Below are positions 1 to 5,387 of a DNA stretch of 5,387 nt, piece after piece. This DNA is from Cellvibrionales bacterium UBA2034 (GTDB lineage: Bacteria > Pseudomonadota > Gammaproteobacteria > Pseudomonadales > UBA7239). The stretch's first letter is position 1, and each line of letters starts with the position of its first letter. Both the position numbers and the translations under genes were made by a program. The stretch covers positions 11,397-16,783 of the forward strand of contig DDBK01000161.1 in NCBI GenBank assembly GCA_002333095.1, in the 5' to 3' direction. The notes beneath the pieces were generated by a model. The model was not told the origin of the DNA and did no database searches. It was given only the letters and a program-made list of their open reading frames with translations.

Positions 1-82
1 GGAGCTGGCCGAGCCGCCGGTCTATCACAAGAACATGATTTCACGCCGTATGGAATCACTCAAGCTGAGAGTCCCTGCATAA
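1..82 (+). CDS. 3' end of an unidentified gene (truncated by window edge)
   Basis: Frame 2 is open from the window edge to a TAA at 80-82 and gives about 26 residues ending in KLRVPA. The other two frames give less protein-like strings or an early stop. The visible tail (including YHKNMISRRMESLKL) is basic and hydrophilic, with no domain I can name, so no function is offered. It is treated as a real gene end because a well-formed Shine-Dalgarno and a new start codon follow on the same strand only 21 nt later, the usual spacing inside an operon. If so, it is co-transcribed with the DUF4345-type membrane protein. The short length leaves some chance that this is spurious. Confidence 0.5.
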   Translation, partial: ELAEPPVYHKNMISRRMESLKLRVPA

Positions 83-92
83 AAAACTGACC

Positions 93-98
93 AAGGAG
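93..98 (+). promoter_or_regulatory. Shine-Dalgarno site of the DUF4345-type gene
   Basis: AAGGAG lies 5 nt before the ATG at 104 and 8 nt before the ATG at 107. Both spacings work, so the choice between the two adjacent Met codons is open and changes the protein by only one residue. A third in-frame ATG at 125 is too far away to be preferred. Confidence 0.7.
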
Positions 99-103
99 AA
101 TCT

Positions 104-553
104 ATGATGGTTTCAAATAGCACGATGACGTTTGCAAAATGTATCACTGGCCTGGCGGCTATTGTCTGGATGGGTTATGGCGCCTGGTTGACTGTCGACC
201 CGAAAGGCCTGTCGTACATGGGCATGGAATTCAACCACTGGAGCGTCACGGTTGAAGTGATGGCAATGTACGGCCTGACAGAATTTTGCCTCGGTGTATT
301 TGCCCTTCTGGGAGTGCTAAAACCCAAGCGTTACCTGCACGCCAATCTCGTGTTGTGGTTCCTGATTTTTACAGCACTCTGGGTTGGCAGAATTATCGGC
401 ATTGCTGTATGGGGAGGCGATTACACGTTCACATTTGGCGCTGCAGGCTTACCTGCAGGTTACAACCCCGGCACTGCATACTTCTATGAGTTTCCGTTTT
501 CAGTGTTGTTTGGCATTGCACTCTGGCAGACACGCAACCATCCGGATATTTGA
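104..553 (+). CDS. DUF4345-like four-helix inner-membrane protein
   Basis: This 149-residue protein has four hydrophobic segments at about residues 10-30, 50-72, 80-103 and 128-142. The short loops contain DPKG (32-35), KPKR (73-76) and a glycine-rich stretch (104-123). Length, helix count and the helix-2 pattern EVMAMYGLTEFCLGVFALLG resemble DUF4345 proteins, in which a conserved Glu/Tyr-Gly pair sits at the start of the second helix. The family has no established biochemical role, so only a membrane location can be stated. It has no cleavable signal peptide; helix 1 probably acts as the anchor. It begins 21 nt after the preceding gene end, suggesting an operon, and ends just before a hairpin terminator. 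Its TGA stop (551-553) lies at the junction of a perfect 13-bp tandem duplication. Without the duplication the frame would run 58 codons further, through the terminator. The DUF4345 assignment is by eye from pattern and topology. Confidence 0.8.
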   Translation: MMVSNSTMTFAKCITGLAAIVWMGYGAWLTVDPKGLSYMGMEFNHWSVTVEVMAMYGLTEFCLGVFALLGVLKPKRYLHANLVLWFLIFTALWVGRIIGIAVWGGDYTFTFGAAGLPAGYNPGTAYFYEFPFSVLFGIALWQTRNHPDI

Positions 554-565
554 TCCGGATATTTG
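540..565. repeat. Perfect 13-bp tandem duplication across a stop codon
   Basis: ATCCGGATATTTG occurs twice back to back, at 540-552 and 553-565, without mismatch. Each unit starts with the 8-bp palindrome ATCCGGAT, so the two copies (540-547 and 553-560) can also pair as a hairpin with a 5-nt loop. The TGA stop of the DUF4345-type gene is made from the last two bases of copy one and the first base of copy two. Confidence 0.9.
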
Positions 566-581
566 GCCAGTTTTTTACATT

Positions 582-608
582 AAAAAACCGCTTCTCAGCG
601 GTTTTTTT
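582..608. terminator. Bidirectional rho-independent terminator between convergent genes
   Basis: The GC stem CCGCT (588-592) and AGCGG (597-601) encloses a 4-nt loop. It is flanked by six A (582-587) on one side and seven T (602-608) on the other. Read on the + strand it ends in a U-tract and follows the DUF4345-type gene; read on the - strand it ends in a U-tract of six and closes the Trm112 gene. The A and T tracts can also pair to lengthen the stem. The Trm112 stop codon (597-595) lies across the loop and stem base, so the last codons of that gene form one arm of the terminator. Confidence 0.88.
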
Positions 609-780
609 CTTCCTCCGTCAGCTGACGGGCTTCCTCTTCCAGCATCACCGGAATGCCATCCCGTACCGGGTATGCCAAGCCGCTTGCTTTGCAAACCAAT
701 TCCTGATTCTTCTCATCGTACACCAGCGGCGCCTTGGTAACAGGGCATACCAGAATGGCCAGCAGTTTTTCATCAATCAT
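595..780 (-). CDS. Trm112/YcaR family small protein (UPF0434)
   Basis: This 61-residue protein matches the YcaR/UPF0434 branch of the Trm112 family in full length (about 60 residues) and in order of motifs: [15 protein letters not shown] (5-19), a short turn, [17 protein letters not shown] (26-42), then [10 protein letters not shown] (43-52). The fold is a small zinc-ribbon-like beta sheet. In eukaryotes Trm112 is an activating subunit of several methyltransferases, while the role of the bacterial homologues is poorly settled. Cysteines appear only at 12 and 30. The CxxC seen in some relatives is CPVT here, so a four-cysteine zinc site is absent. Start: ATG with AGGGGG (792-787) 6 nt upstream. 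In many proteobacteria this gene lies beside lpxK and kdsB; neither is present here. Its 3' end is built into the shared terminator, so little is lost downstream. Confidence 0.9.
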   Translation of the reverse strand: MIDEKLLAILVCPVTKAPLVYDEKNQELVCKASGLAYPVRDGIPVMLEEEARQLTEEEKNR

Positions 781-870
781 AGGTAACCCCCTGAAATTTT
801 ATGCATATTAACATTTACCCCCGAGAAAAAAACACAATACAGGCAAAGGGGCATTATTGATCAGGATTCA
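781..870 (-). other. 90-nt AT-rich spacer, possible promoter of the Trm112-family gene
   Basis: This gap lies between the end of the DUF3857 gene and the Trm112 start. On the - strand it has a run of seven T (832-826), but no GC-rich stem directly before it, so I do not call a terminator. Closer to the start is a very AT-rich stretch (about 815-794) containing TAATAT (810-805) and TAAAAT (801-796), which could serve as a -10 element. No good -35 box stands at 16-18 nt from either. A separate promoter here is possible but unproven; read-through from the DUF3857 gene is equally consistent. Confidence 0.3.
787..792 (-). promoter_or_regulatory. Shine-Dalgarno site of the Trm112-family gene
   Basis: Read on the - strand, AGGGGG ends 6 nt before the ATG at 780. 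It supports this start over any internal codon and fits the family, whose members begin 4-8 residues before the LLxIL motif. Confidence 0.6.
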
Positions 871-3462
871 CTAGTGTCGTCGCCGGGTAAACGTTGACTT
901 GACACGTTTTGATTTAAGCATATAGACACACCAACAGAGAGACACCAGAAACAGCCTTAAAAACTCATTAACATCTTTTTGCGCCAACGCCCCCATCTCA
1001 TCAGGGAACAATAATTGCAGCCCAACCATATCAATCAAGGAATACAGGACAATAGCCGCCTGAAAAATTATATAAAACACAGGGTATGTGTTCCTCTTCT
1101 GGAAAAAAATCACAACCAGAAATAACGAGAAAACAAATAAAGGAACAAGAATAAACCACTCCATAAAAACAGCATTGACAAACCAACCATCCGGGTAACT
1201 ATCCTTAACGATAGAGAGCTGGATATTTGAAAAAACAATTACATAGTTACGGGCCGCTGCCAGCAATATCAACGGGCACATCACAATGCCTAACGCATGC
1301 AACGCCAACCAACCCCGTATTCCCTGTAAAGCCGGATCAGCAACATACCCGGAAAGCCCGGCAGGATCATACAAATACAAATACTTCCAGAATACAAAAA
1401 ACGAAACCCCAAAAATCGACAGGGAAATGAAAATCATCGGCCAATTTACATCCGAAGAAACCGGATAATCTTTACCGAAACCAATCGAAGGGCTTGGCTT
1501 CTGAATGGAATAAGACGCCAAAGAAAGCACCTTATCAATATTTTCAGCGTGAGAACCTATATCTTCAGGCAGCACATAATCACGGAGTGACTTGTAATTA
1601 TAATCAATCTGCAACTCTCCTTTCCCAACCTTTACAGATCTGGAAAATACAAAAGCAGGATCCTCAACCGTACTGAATTCATCCTCAAATTGTGATTTTG
1701 GCGGCAACGCAATTGTAGTATGGTGCGTATAAGCCACCGGGTGATTTACCGAGTAAGGCATTGTCCTGACAGGGGATGTAACCCTCTTGATATTGTCCCT
1801 AATTAGAAACGGCTTTAAATTAACCTGGATATATCGACCATCTTCCGTTTCTTCCCAAATATTTTTTATTGCATAGCTTTCAGCTGTCTCAAACTTGTTA
1901 TTTAAAACATCATCCATGATTTTAATTTTTGAAGAATTAGATATTTCAGGATAACTTTGCGAAAGATAATTTAAATAATTATTTTCAATTTTATCAATAG
2001 AAATCTCAGAAAACTCTTTCCGCATATTATCAGCAAAATACCCGCCATAAACAGAAGAAATAGAATAATCAGCAGGGCCAGGGTTATTTTTGCTTAAATC
2101 AATTTTTTCATATACCAATTTTGCGTGTAGCTTTTGTATATCATCAGCCATATGAACAAGTTCATTTGTATCCGGGGCAACCACTAGCGCGTAGTCATAA
2201 TGCGGCGTATACAGCGCCCGCAACGATTTAGCCTGATATGTCAGGGACGGATCCAGCCAATAGCGCTTCCCTCCTATTCGCACATGTACAATCACATGGT
2301 TAAAAGCCACTGGCGTAGGCAAACCTTCAAGCAACAACTTACCGCTATTGTTATGCACCAGCGCCGGAAATGCCTCAATATGCAGCGCATTCAACAACCT
2401 GACCAGCAATCTTGACTTGTCCTTGCAGTCACCGTACCCCTGGCTGACAACATCATCAGGCGAACCGGGTTTATGCGAACGGGAACCCATTTCAATACCA
2501 AGATACCGGATATTATTCTGCACGAATGCCAGAGCCGCCATAGCGCGCTCTTCATCCGAGTTACCTGCAAGTTTGAATTGTGCAACCAGTTCTTGCAGCT
2601 TTGGCGAAAGGCTATCCGCTTCATAAAGAGGCAAAGCCCACTTCACAACCTGCTGCCACTCATTCATATTGCTGATGTAAACACCAGGCATGGCATCGTA
2701 CCAACTGGGAATATTTTCATCCATATTTTTGGCAGGCACATCCTGCGCTTGCCACACATATTCCACAACTCCATCATGTGTTGCAGTAATCGGCTTTACA
2801 TCTGTATTGTGATTGCGGAAATACAGGGGAGTATTTTCTGGCCACAGCAAGCGTGAATACATTAACCCGACCGGCACACCCCATTGCATCGGTATATATG
2901 TTGCAAAAATATCCTTTAAAATCGGATTAATCCCTTCAATGGTATAGCTATACTCTACAGTATCGCCTACTTGTACATCTTCCATAAACGCATTGAATGT
3001 CCTGACCCCATCATAAATCTGGTAAGCCAACTCTCTTTCTTGCTGTATAACACTTATTTTACTTTTCTTGATTCTATCAAAGGATTTTCCATTCCGTTTC
3101 ACCACCATGCTATGAATACAAAGCACTTCATATGCGGGATCAAAATCGATAGACAACCTGGATATTTCTTCCACACCAGAAACATTCAGGGCCTTGGCTG
3201 CAATATGCCTGTATCGCGCCTTCTCCTGGCCTATCGAACGGGTCTGGTAATCCAGAAGTGGATATGAAACACCACCACTACCTGTTTCCCGGTCTGCCAA
3301 GTGATTCGGATCAATCTGGATGTCTGTTACCCAATCGGGTTTATCGCTGATGCAATACTCTTCTGCATTAGCAGGCAATGCCATTATCAGCATCACCCAT
3401 AAAGGCACCACAACCAGTTTGCAAAAGAGCTGCGCAAGATATTCGTTACGTCCGGGATTCAA
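871..3462 (-). CDS. DUF3857 / transglutaminase-like envelope protein with C-terminal DUF2569-like membrane domain
   Basis: This is a large protein of 863 residues from the preferred TTG at 3462, or 873 from a TTG at 3492. Residue numbers here use the longer form. A hydrophobic signal segment (about 21-43, basic R15/K25 before it) ends in PANA-EE, a good cleavage site. Residues about 75-270 match DUF3857. Residues about 300-420 form a transglutaminase-like core with Cys356 (GYGDCKDKS), His399 (FNHV) and Asp414 (WLDPS), an intact thiol-protease-type triad. After a periplasmic stretch to about 680 come five hydrophobic helices (about 684-702, 727-748, 775-797, 804-826, 844-859). The last four, with GIRGWLALHALG and the ending SKRVKSTF, resemble DUF2569. 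Loop charges fit the positive-inside rule, with a basic C-terminal tail in the cytoplasm. It is probably anchored in the inner membrane with its catalytic part in the periplasm; substrate unknown. It follows mobA on the same strand. Residues about 455-565 are coded by unusually AT-rich DNA. Confidence 0.85.
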   Translation of the reverse strand: MNPGRNEYLAQLFCKLVVVPLWVMLIMALPANAEEYCISDKPDWVTDIQIDPNHLADRETGSGGVSYPLLDYQTRSIGQEKARYRHIAAKALNVSGVEEISRLSIDFDPAYEVLCIHSMVVKRNGKSFDRIKKSKISVIQQERELAYQIYDGVRTFNAFMEDVQVGDTVEYSYTIEGINPILKDIFATYIPMQWGVPVGLMYSRLLWPENTPLYFRNHNTDVKPITATHDGVVEYVWQAQDVPAKNMDENIPSWYDAMPGVYISNMNEWQQVVKWALPLYEADSLSPKLQELVAQFKLAGNSDEERAMAALAFVQNNIRYLGIEMGSRSHKPGSPDDVVSQGYGDCKDKSRLLVRLLNALHIEAFPALVHNNSGKLLLEGLPTPVAFNHVIVHVRIGGKRYWLDPSLTYQAKSLRALYTPHYDYALVVAPDTNELVHMADDIQKLHAKLVYEKIDLSKNNPGPADYSISSVYGGYFADNMRKEFSEISIDKIENNYLNYLSQSYPEISNSSKIKIMDDVLNNKFETAESYAIKNIWEETEDGRYIQVNLKPFLIRDNIKRVTSPVRTMPYSVNHPVAYTHHTTIALPPKSQFEDEFSTVEDPAFVFSRSVKVGKGELQIDYNYKSLRDYVLPEDIGSHAENIDKVLSLASYSIQKPSPSIGFGKDYPVSSDVNWPMIFISLSIFGVSFFVFWKYLYLYDPAGLSGYVADPALQGIRGWLALHALGIVMCPLILLAAARNYVIVFSNIQLSIVKDSYPDGWFVNAVFMEWFILVPLFVFSLFLVVIFFQKRNTYPVFYIIFQAAIVLYSLIDMVGLQLLFPDEMGALAQKDVNEFLRLFLVSLCWCVYMLKSKRVKSTFTRRRH

Positions 3463-3468
3463 TGGATA

Positions 3469-3472
3469 TCCT
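3469..3472 (-). promoter_or_regulatory. Shine-Dalgarno core deciding a TTG start for the DUF3857 gene
   Basis: On the - strand AGGA (3472-3469, within ATAGGATATCC) stands 6 nt before a TTG at 3462-3460. The longest open frame starts at another TTG (3492-3490), which has no purine-rich site within 18 nt upstream. The shorter form also gives a normal 33-residue signal peptide with basic residues at its front. I therefore prefer 3462, accepting that non-ATG starts are hard to fix by eye. Confidence 0.55.
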
Positions 3473-3548
3473 ATGGCTTCAAATGGGTTCAAGTTACGGC
3501 AACTGTTTGCAATCCTAGCAGACGCCGGGCATACCCGAACACATAGAT

Positions 3549-4139
3549 TTATAAATCCAGGAAAGCAGCATATTCCTCTGGTGTATTGATATTGATGAAA
3601 GACACTCCTGCATCATCCCAGTCCAGCGCCAGTGCATCCACAGATTCATACCATGGCATCACTTTGCGTTCACCACCTGCCAGATAGGCATTGAGGCTAC
3701 CCAGCAAATCTCGCCGCACTATGGCATACAGCGGCTGCGGCTTGCCTACCTTGCGCACATACACCAATGGCACATTCTGCTCACGCGCCACATGCAGCAG
3801 TCGAGTGGCAAAGTTGGCAGGCAATACAGGGTTATCACAGGGAGCCGTGAGCAGCCATTCCCTGCTGGCGTGCTTCAGCGCAGTGGCCATGCCTCCCAGC
3901 GGCCCGAGATCCGGCTCGGCATCCTCCAACACCGGCACACCCAGGTCAGCTAACTGGCGCGGCACCGGCGCACCGGCCACCACCACCTCATTGACCTGTT
4001 GCTGTAGCTGGATGAGCAAATGCGCAATGAAGGTATTGCCACGATAATCAAGGAACAACTTGTGCTGCCCCATGCGTCGACTCTGGCCACCGGCAAGAAT
4101 TGCTGCTTGTACTTCCGGCAGGATAAGGGGAATGCGCAT
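3549..4139 (-). CDS. mobA: Molybdenum cofactor guanylyltransferase MobA
   Basis: MobA transfers GMP from GTP to molybdopterin-bound molybdenum, giving the guanine dinucleotide cofactor used by DMSO-reductase-type enzymes; it acts in the cytoplasm. The 196 residues match the family's usual size of about 190-200. Visible motifs are the nucleotide-binding loop LAGGQSRRMGQHK (15-27), DLGPLGGM (77-84) for base and substrate contact, the metal-binding Asp102 in PCDNP (100-104), QPLYAIV (135-141), and the C-terminal FININTPEEY (181-190). All core motifs are intact. The ATG lies 14 nt after the stop of the hydrolase gene, with only a modest ribosome site (GGGA, 8 nt upstream), so coupled translation is likely. 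No molybdoenzyme or other cofactor gene is present in the window. The gene is GC-rich (about 68% in 3901-3960), unlike the DUF3857 gene that follows. The related CTP-using MocA is the main alternative, but motifs and length favour MobA. Confidence 0.92.
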   Translation of the reverse strand: MRIPLILPEVQAAILAGGQSRRMGQHKLFLDYRGNTFIAHLLIQLQQQVNEVVVAGAPVPRQLADLGVPVLEDAEPDLGPLGGMATALKHASREWLLTAPCDNPVLPANFATRLLHVAREQNVPLVYVRKVGKPQPLYAIVRRDLLGSLNAYLAGGERKVMPWYESVDALALDWDDAGVSFININTPEEYAAFLDL

Positions 4140-4153
4140 GCCTGCTGTCCCGG

Positions 4154-5029
4154 TTATTTCAGCTCGCGCAGAAAATTCAGCACCGCCGATGAAAAAATAT
4201 CATTCTGGTCTCCGGCCACCATGTGGCCAGCATCCTGGATATCCACATACTGCGCATGCGGCACCATTTCCAGAAATGCACGCGCCGATTCCGGGCTTAC
4301 CAGATCACTGACACGGCCACGCACCAGCAATGTGGGGATCGTCAATGCACGCGCCGCTTCTTCCAGAAAATTGACACGGATTGTATCGCCGGTATTGTGC
4401 GGGCGCCGGTCAAGGAATGCCGGATCCCAATGCCAACGGTAACGGCCATCCTCACACAAGCGTAAATTTTTTTTCAGGCCTTCGTGATTCTTTTTTTCAG
4501 GATCGGTTGGACGTGTACGATGCGGTGTGTAGCTGGCCACAAAATCTGCCGCATCGTCCAGCGTCGCAAAACCAGCAGCTGCATGTTCCAGCATAAAATC
4601 ACGGATACGCGACAAACCATCGGCTTCCATGTGCGGCGTGATATCGACCAGCACCAGGGCATGCAACAAATCCTGGCCTGCCATATCGTGTGCCGTCAGC
4701 GAAGAAATCCCTCCCAACGATGCACCCACCGCTATCGGTTTACGGTCAAAACTGCCTGCAACATCAATAATATCTTGCGCATAAGTACGGAAATCATAAT
4801 CCTTGTCATGCGCCCAATCGCTTTCACCATGGCCGCGCAAATCCAGCGCCACTGCATAAAACCCTTCATCCGCAATTTGCTCTGCTGTTTTGCCCCAGGC
4901 ATGGCGTGTCTGTCCACCACCGTGGGCCAGCAAGACAGGTTGCCACTGCGGATCACCATACGCATCTGCCATCAAACGGATATTGCCGCGTGTGGTTCTG
5001 AACTCTATCGGATGCATATGTTTGCTCAC
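4154..5029 (-). CDS. Alpha/beta hydrolase-fold enzyme
   Basis: This 291-residue protein is a complete alpha/beta hydrolase of the usual length. Visible parts are HGGG (36-39) for the oxyanion hole region, LDLRGHGESDW (62-72), the nucleophile elbow GASLGG with Ser104, a helical cap at about 135-220, the strand end LLVRGRVSDLVS with acid Asp242, and GHM with His269. The Ser-Asp-His triad is intact, so an esterase, lactonase or related hydrolase is likely, and the Ser nucleophile argues against a haloalkane dehalogenase. The substrate cannot be read from the sequence. No signal peptide is seen, so it is cytoplasmic. The GTG start (5029-5027) overlaps the TGA of the cytochrome gene in the 4-nt GTGA, typical of translational coupling; no strong ribosome site precedes it. 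An ATG at residue 5 (5017) is an alternative start. It lies 14 nt before mobA. Confidence 0.9.
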   Translation of the reverse strand: MSKHMHPIEFRTTRGNIRLMADAYGDPQWQPVLLAHGGGQTRHAWGKTAEQIADEGFYAVALDLRGHGESDWAHDKDYDFRTYAQDIIDVAGSFDRKPIAVGASLGGISSLTAHDMAGQDLLHALVLVDITPHMEADGLSRIRDFMLEHAAAGFATLDDAADFVASYTPHRTRPTDPEKKNHEGLKKNLRLCEDGRYRWHWDPAFLDRRPHNTGDTIRVNFLEEAARALTIPTLLVRGRVSDLVSPESARAFLEMVPHAQYVDIQDAGHMVAGDQNDIFSSAVLNFLRELK

Positions 5030-5387
5030 AGGTATTTTGACATTAACTCGCCGAGCGTTTCATACGTGCGTGTCTTCAGGTTCAACCACCATGCACTGTC
5101 GGGATTATCGCGTTTTTCCTTTGCGTCATTCGCCTTGTCCAGAATATAGGCATGCACAGCATCAGCATCCTTTTCATTCAGCACATCGGCAAAACCTACC
5201 ATGCCCAGCCCCTTCAACGCACCGCCCAGCACAATCGGCTTGAAGTTCTCATGGAACGGCGGCGCCATCCAGCGCAAATCCGGCACACTTTTGTTCGAAA
5301 CAACATTCACACCATGGCATCCCACACAAAATGTGTTGTACACGTTTGCGCCGTGCTTGAGTTGCTCTTCACTGACAGCCATCCGTG
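5026..5387 (-). CDS. C-terminal cytochrome c domain, probably of a PQQ-dependent quinohaemoprotein dehydrogenase (5' truncated)
   Basis: The visible 118 residues from an in-frame ATG at 5382 contain one haem-binding CVGCH motif (Cys19, Cys22, His23), then PDLRWM, IVLGGALKGLGMVGFADVL and DADAVHAYILDKA. The likely sixth haem ligand is Met61 in GLGMVGF. This series matches the haem domain at the C-terminus of type I quinohaemoprotein alcohol dehydrogenases, which pass electrons from PQQ-catalysed alcohol oxidation in the periplasm to the respiratory chain. From the ATG there is no signal peptide, although haem c attachment takes place in the periplasm, and the frame stays open to the window edge. 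I therefore read it as the end of a longer gene whose PQQ beta-propeller would lie outside the window. A free-standing cytochrome c with its signal sequence just off the edge remains possible. A hydrophilic tail of about 35 residues follows the haem fold. The stop overlaps the hydrolase start by 4 nt. Confidence 0.75.
   Translation of the reverse strand, partial: RMAVSEEQLKHGANVYNTFCVGCHGVNVVSNKSVPDLRWMAPPFHENFKPIVLGGALKGLGMVGFADVLNEKDADAVHAYILDKANDAKEKRDNPDSAWWLNLKTRTYETLGELMSKYL

Noticed and set aside
384..740. 118-codon + strand frame crossing the terminator
   Set aside because: It is out of frame with the DUF4345-type gene, passes through a strong hairpin and runs antisense to the Trm112 gene. 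It is of interest only because it shows where the upstream frame would go without the 13-bp duplication.
826..832. Run of seven T on the - strand after the DUF3857 gene as a terminator
   Set aside because: No GC-rich stem stands directly before it. The best pairing (CAATA with TATTG) is five weak base pairs around a long loop.
2391..2856. Overlapping open frames on both strands within the transglutaminase region
   Set aside because: These (77 codons on -, 92 and 127 codons on +) overlap the motif-bearing DUF3857/transglutaminase frame and show no domain or ribosome site of their own.
3526..3537. CGGG-CATA-CCCG inverted repeat between mobA and the DUF3857 gene
   Set aside because: The stem is only 4 bp and no T-run follows on either strand, so it supports neither a terminator nor an operator call.
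4484..5149. Long open frame of 221 codons on the + strand
   Set aside because: It lies antisense across the hydrolase and the cytochrome end, both of which have clear family motifs. Its product is rich in Arg, His, Cys and Ile with no recognisable domain, as expected of a mirror frame.
1..5387. tRNA, rRNA, CRISPR, insertion sequence or phage features
   Set aside because: I looked for cloverleaf-like arms, spaced repeats, terminal inverted repeats and transposase or integrase motifs and saw none. The window is nearly filled by ordinary protein genes.

Overview
The window looks like chromosomal DNA from a Gram-negative proteobacterium. A betaproteobacterium, possibly a methylotroph-like lineage, is my best guess. 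The basis is a periplasmic c-type cytochrome segment resembling the C-terminus of quinohaemoprotein dehydrogenases, a YcaR/UPF0434-type Trm112 protein, a signal-peptide-bearing DUF3857/transglutaminase protein, and Shine-Dalgarno-led short-spaced genes. The lineage is inferred from protein flavour only; there is no rRNA or other phylogenetic anchor here.

Layout. On the + strand, positions 1-82 hold the last codons of an unidentified gene. It is followed after 21 nt by a 149-residue, four-helix membrane protein of the DUF4345 type (104-553). That gene ends at a hairpin (about 582-608) that can terminate transcription from both sides. From there to the right edge everything reads on the - strand. 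In transcription order, right to left, the genes are: a truncated c-type cytochrome gene (5387-5026), probably the haem domain of a PQQ-dependent alcohol dehydrogenase; an alpha/beta hydrolase (5029-4154) overlapping it by 4 nt; mobA, for molybdenum cofactor guanylylation (4139-3549), 14 nt further on; a large envelope protein (about 3462-871) with DUF3857, transglutaminase-like and DUF2569-like parts; and a small Trm112-family protein (780-595) whose stop codon lies inside the shared terminator.

How the genes relate. The cytochrome, hydrolase and mobA genes are packed tightly enough to be one transcription unit with translational coupling. A shared pathway is not obvious, since PQQ enzymes do not use molybdenum cofactor and no molybdoenzyme is visible. 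The DUF3857 gene follows mobA after 56-86 nt, and the Trm112 gene follows it after 90 nt; these could be read through or have their own promoters. Base composition is uneven. The mobA and hydrolase region is GC-rich, while the middle of the DUF3857 gene falls to about 22% GC over 1921-2040.

I found no RNA genes, insertion sequences, CRISPR arrays or phage genes. Nothing here amounts to an evident undescribed system. The observations most worth checking are the three-part envelope protein, its AT-rich linker, and a perfect 13-bp tandem duplication whose junction forms the stop codon of the DUF4345 gene.
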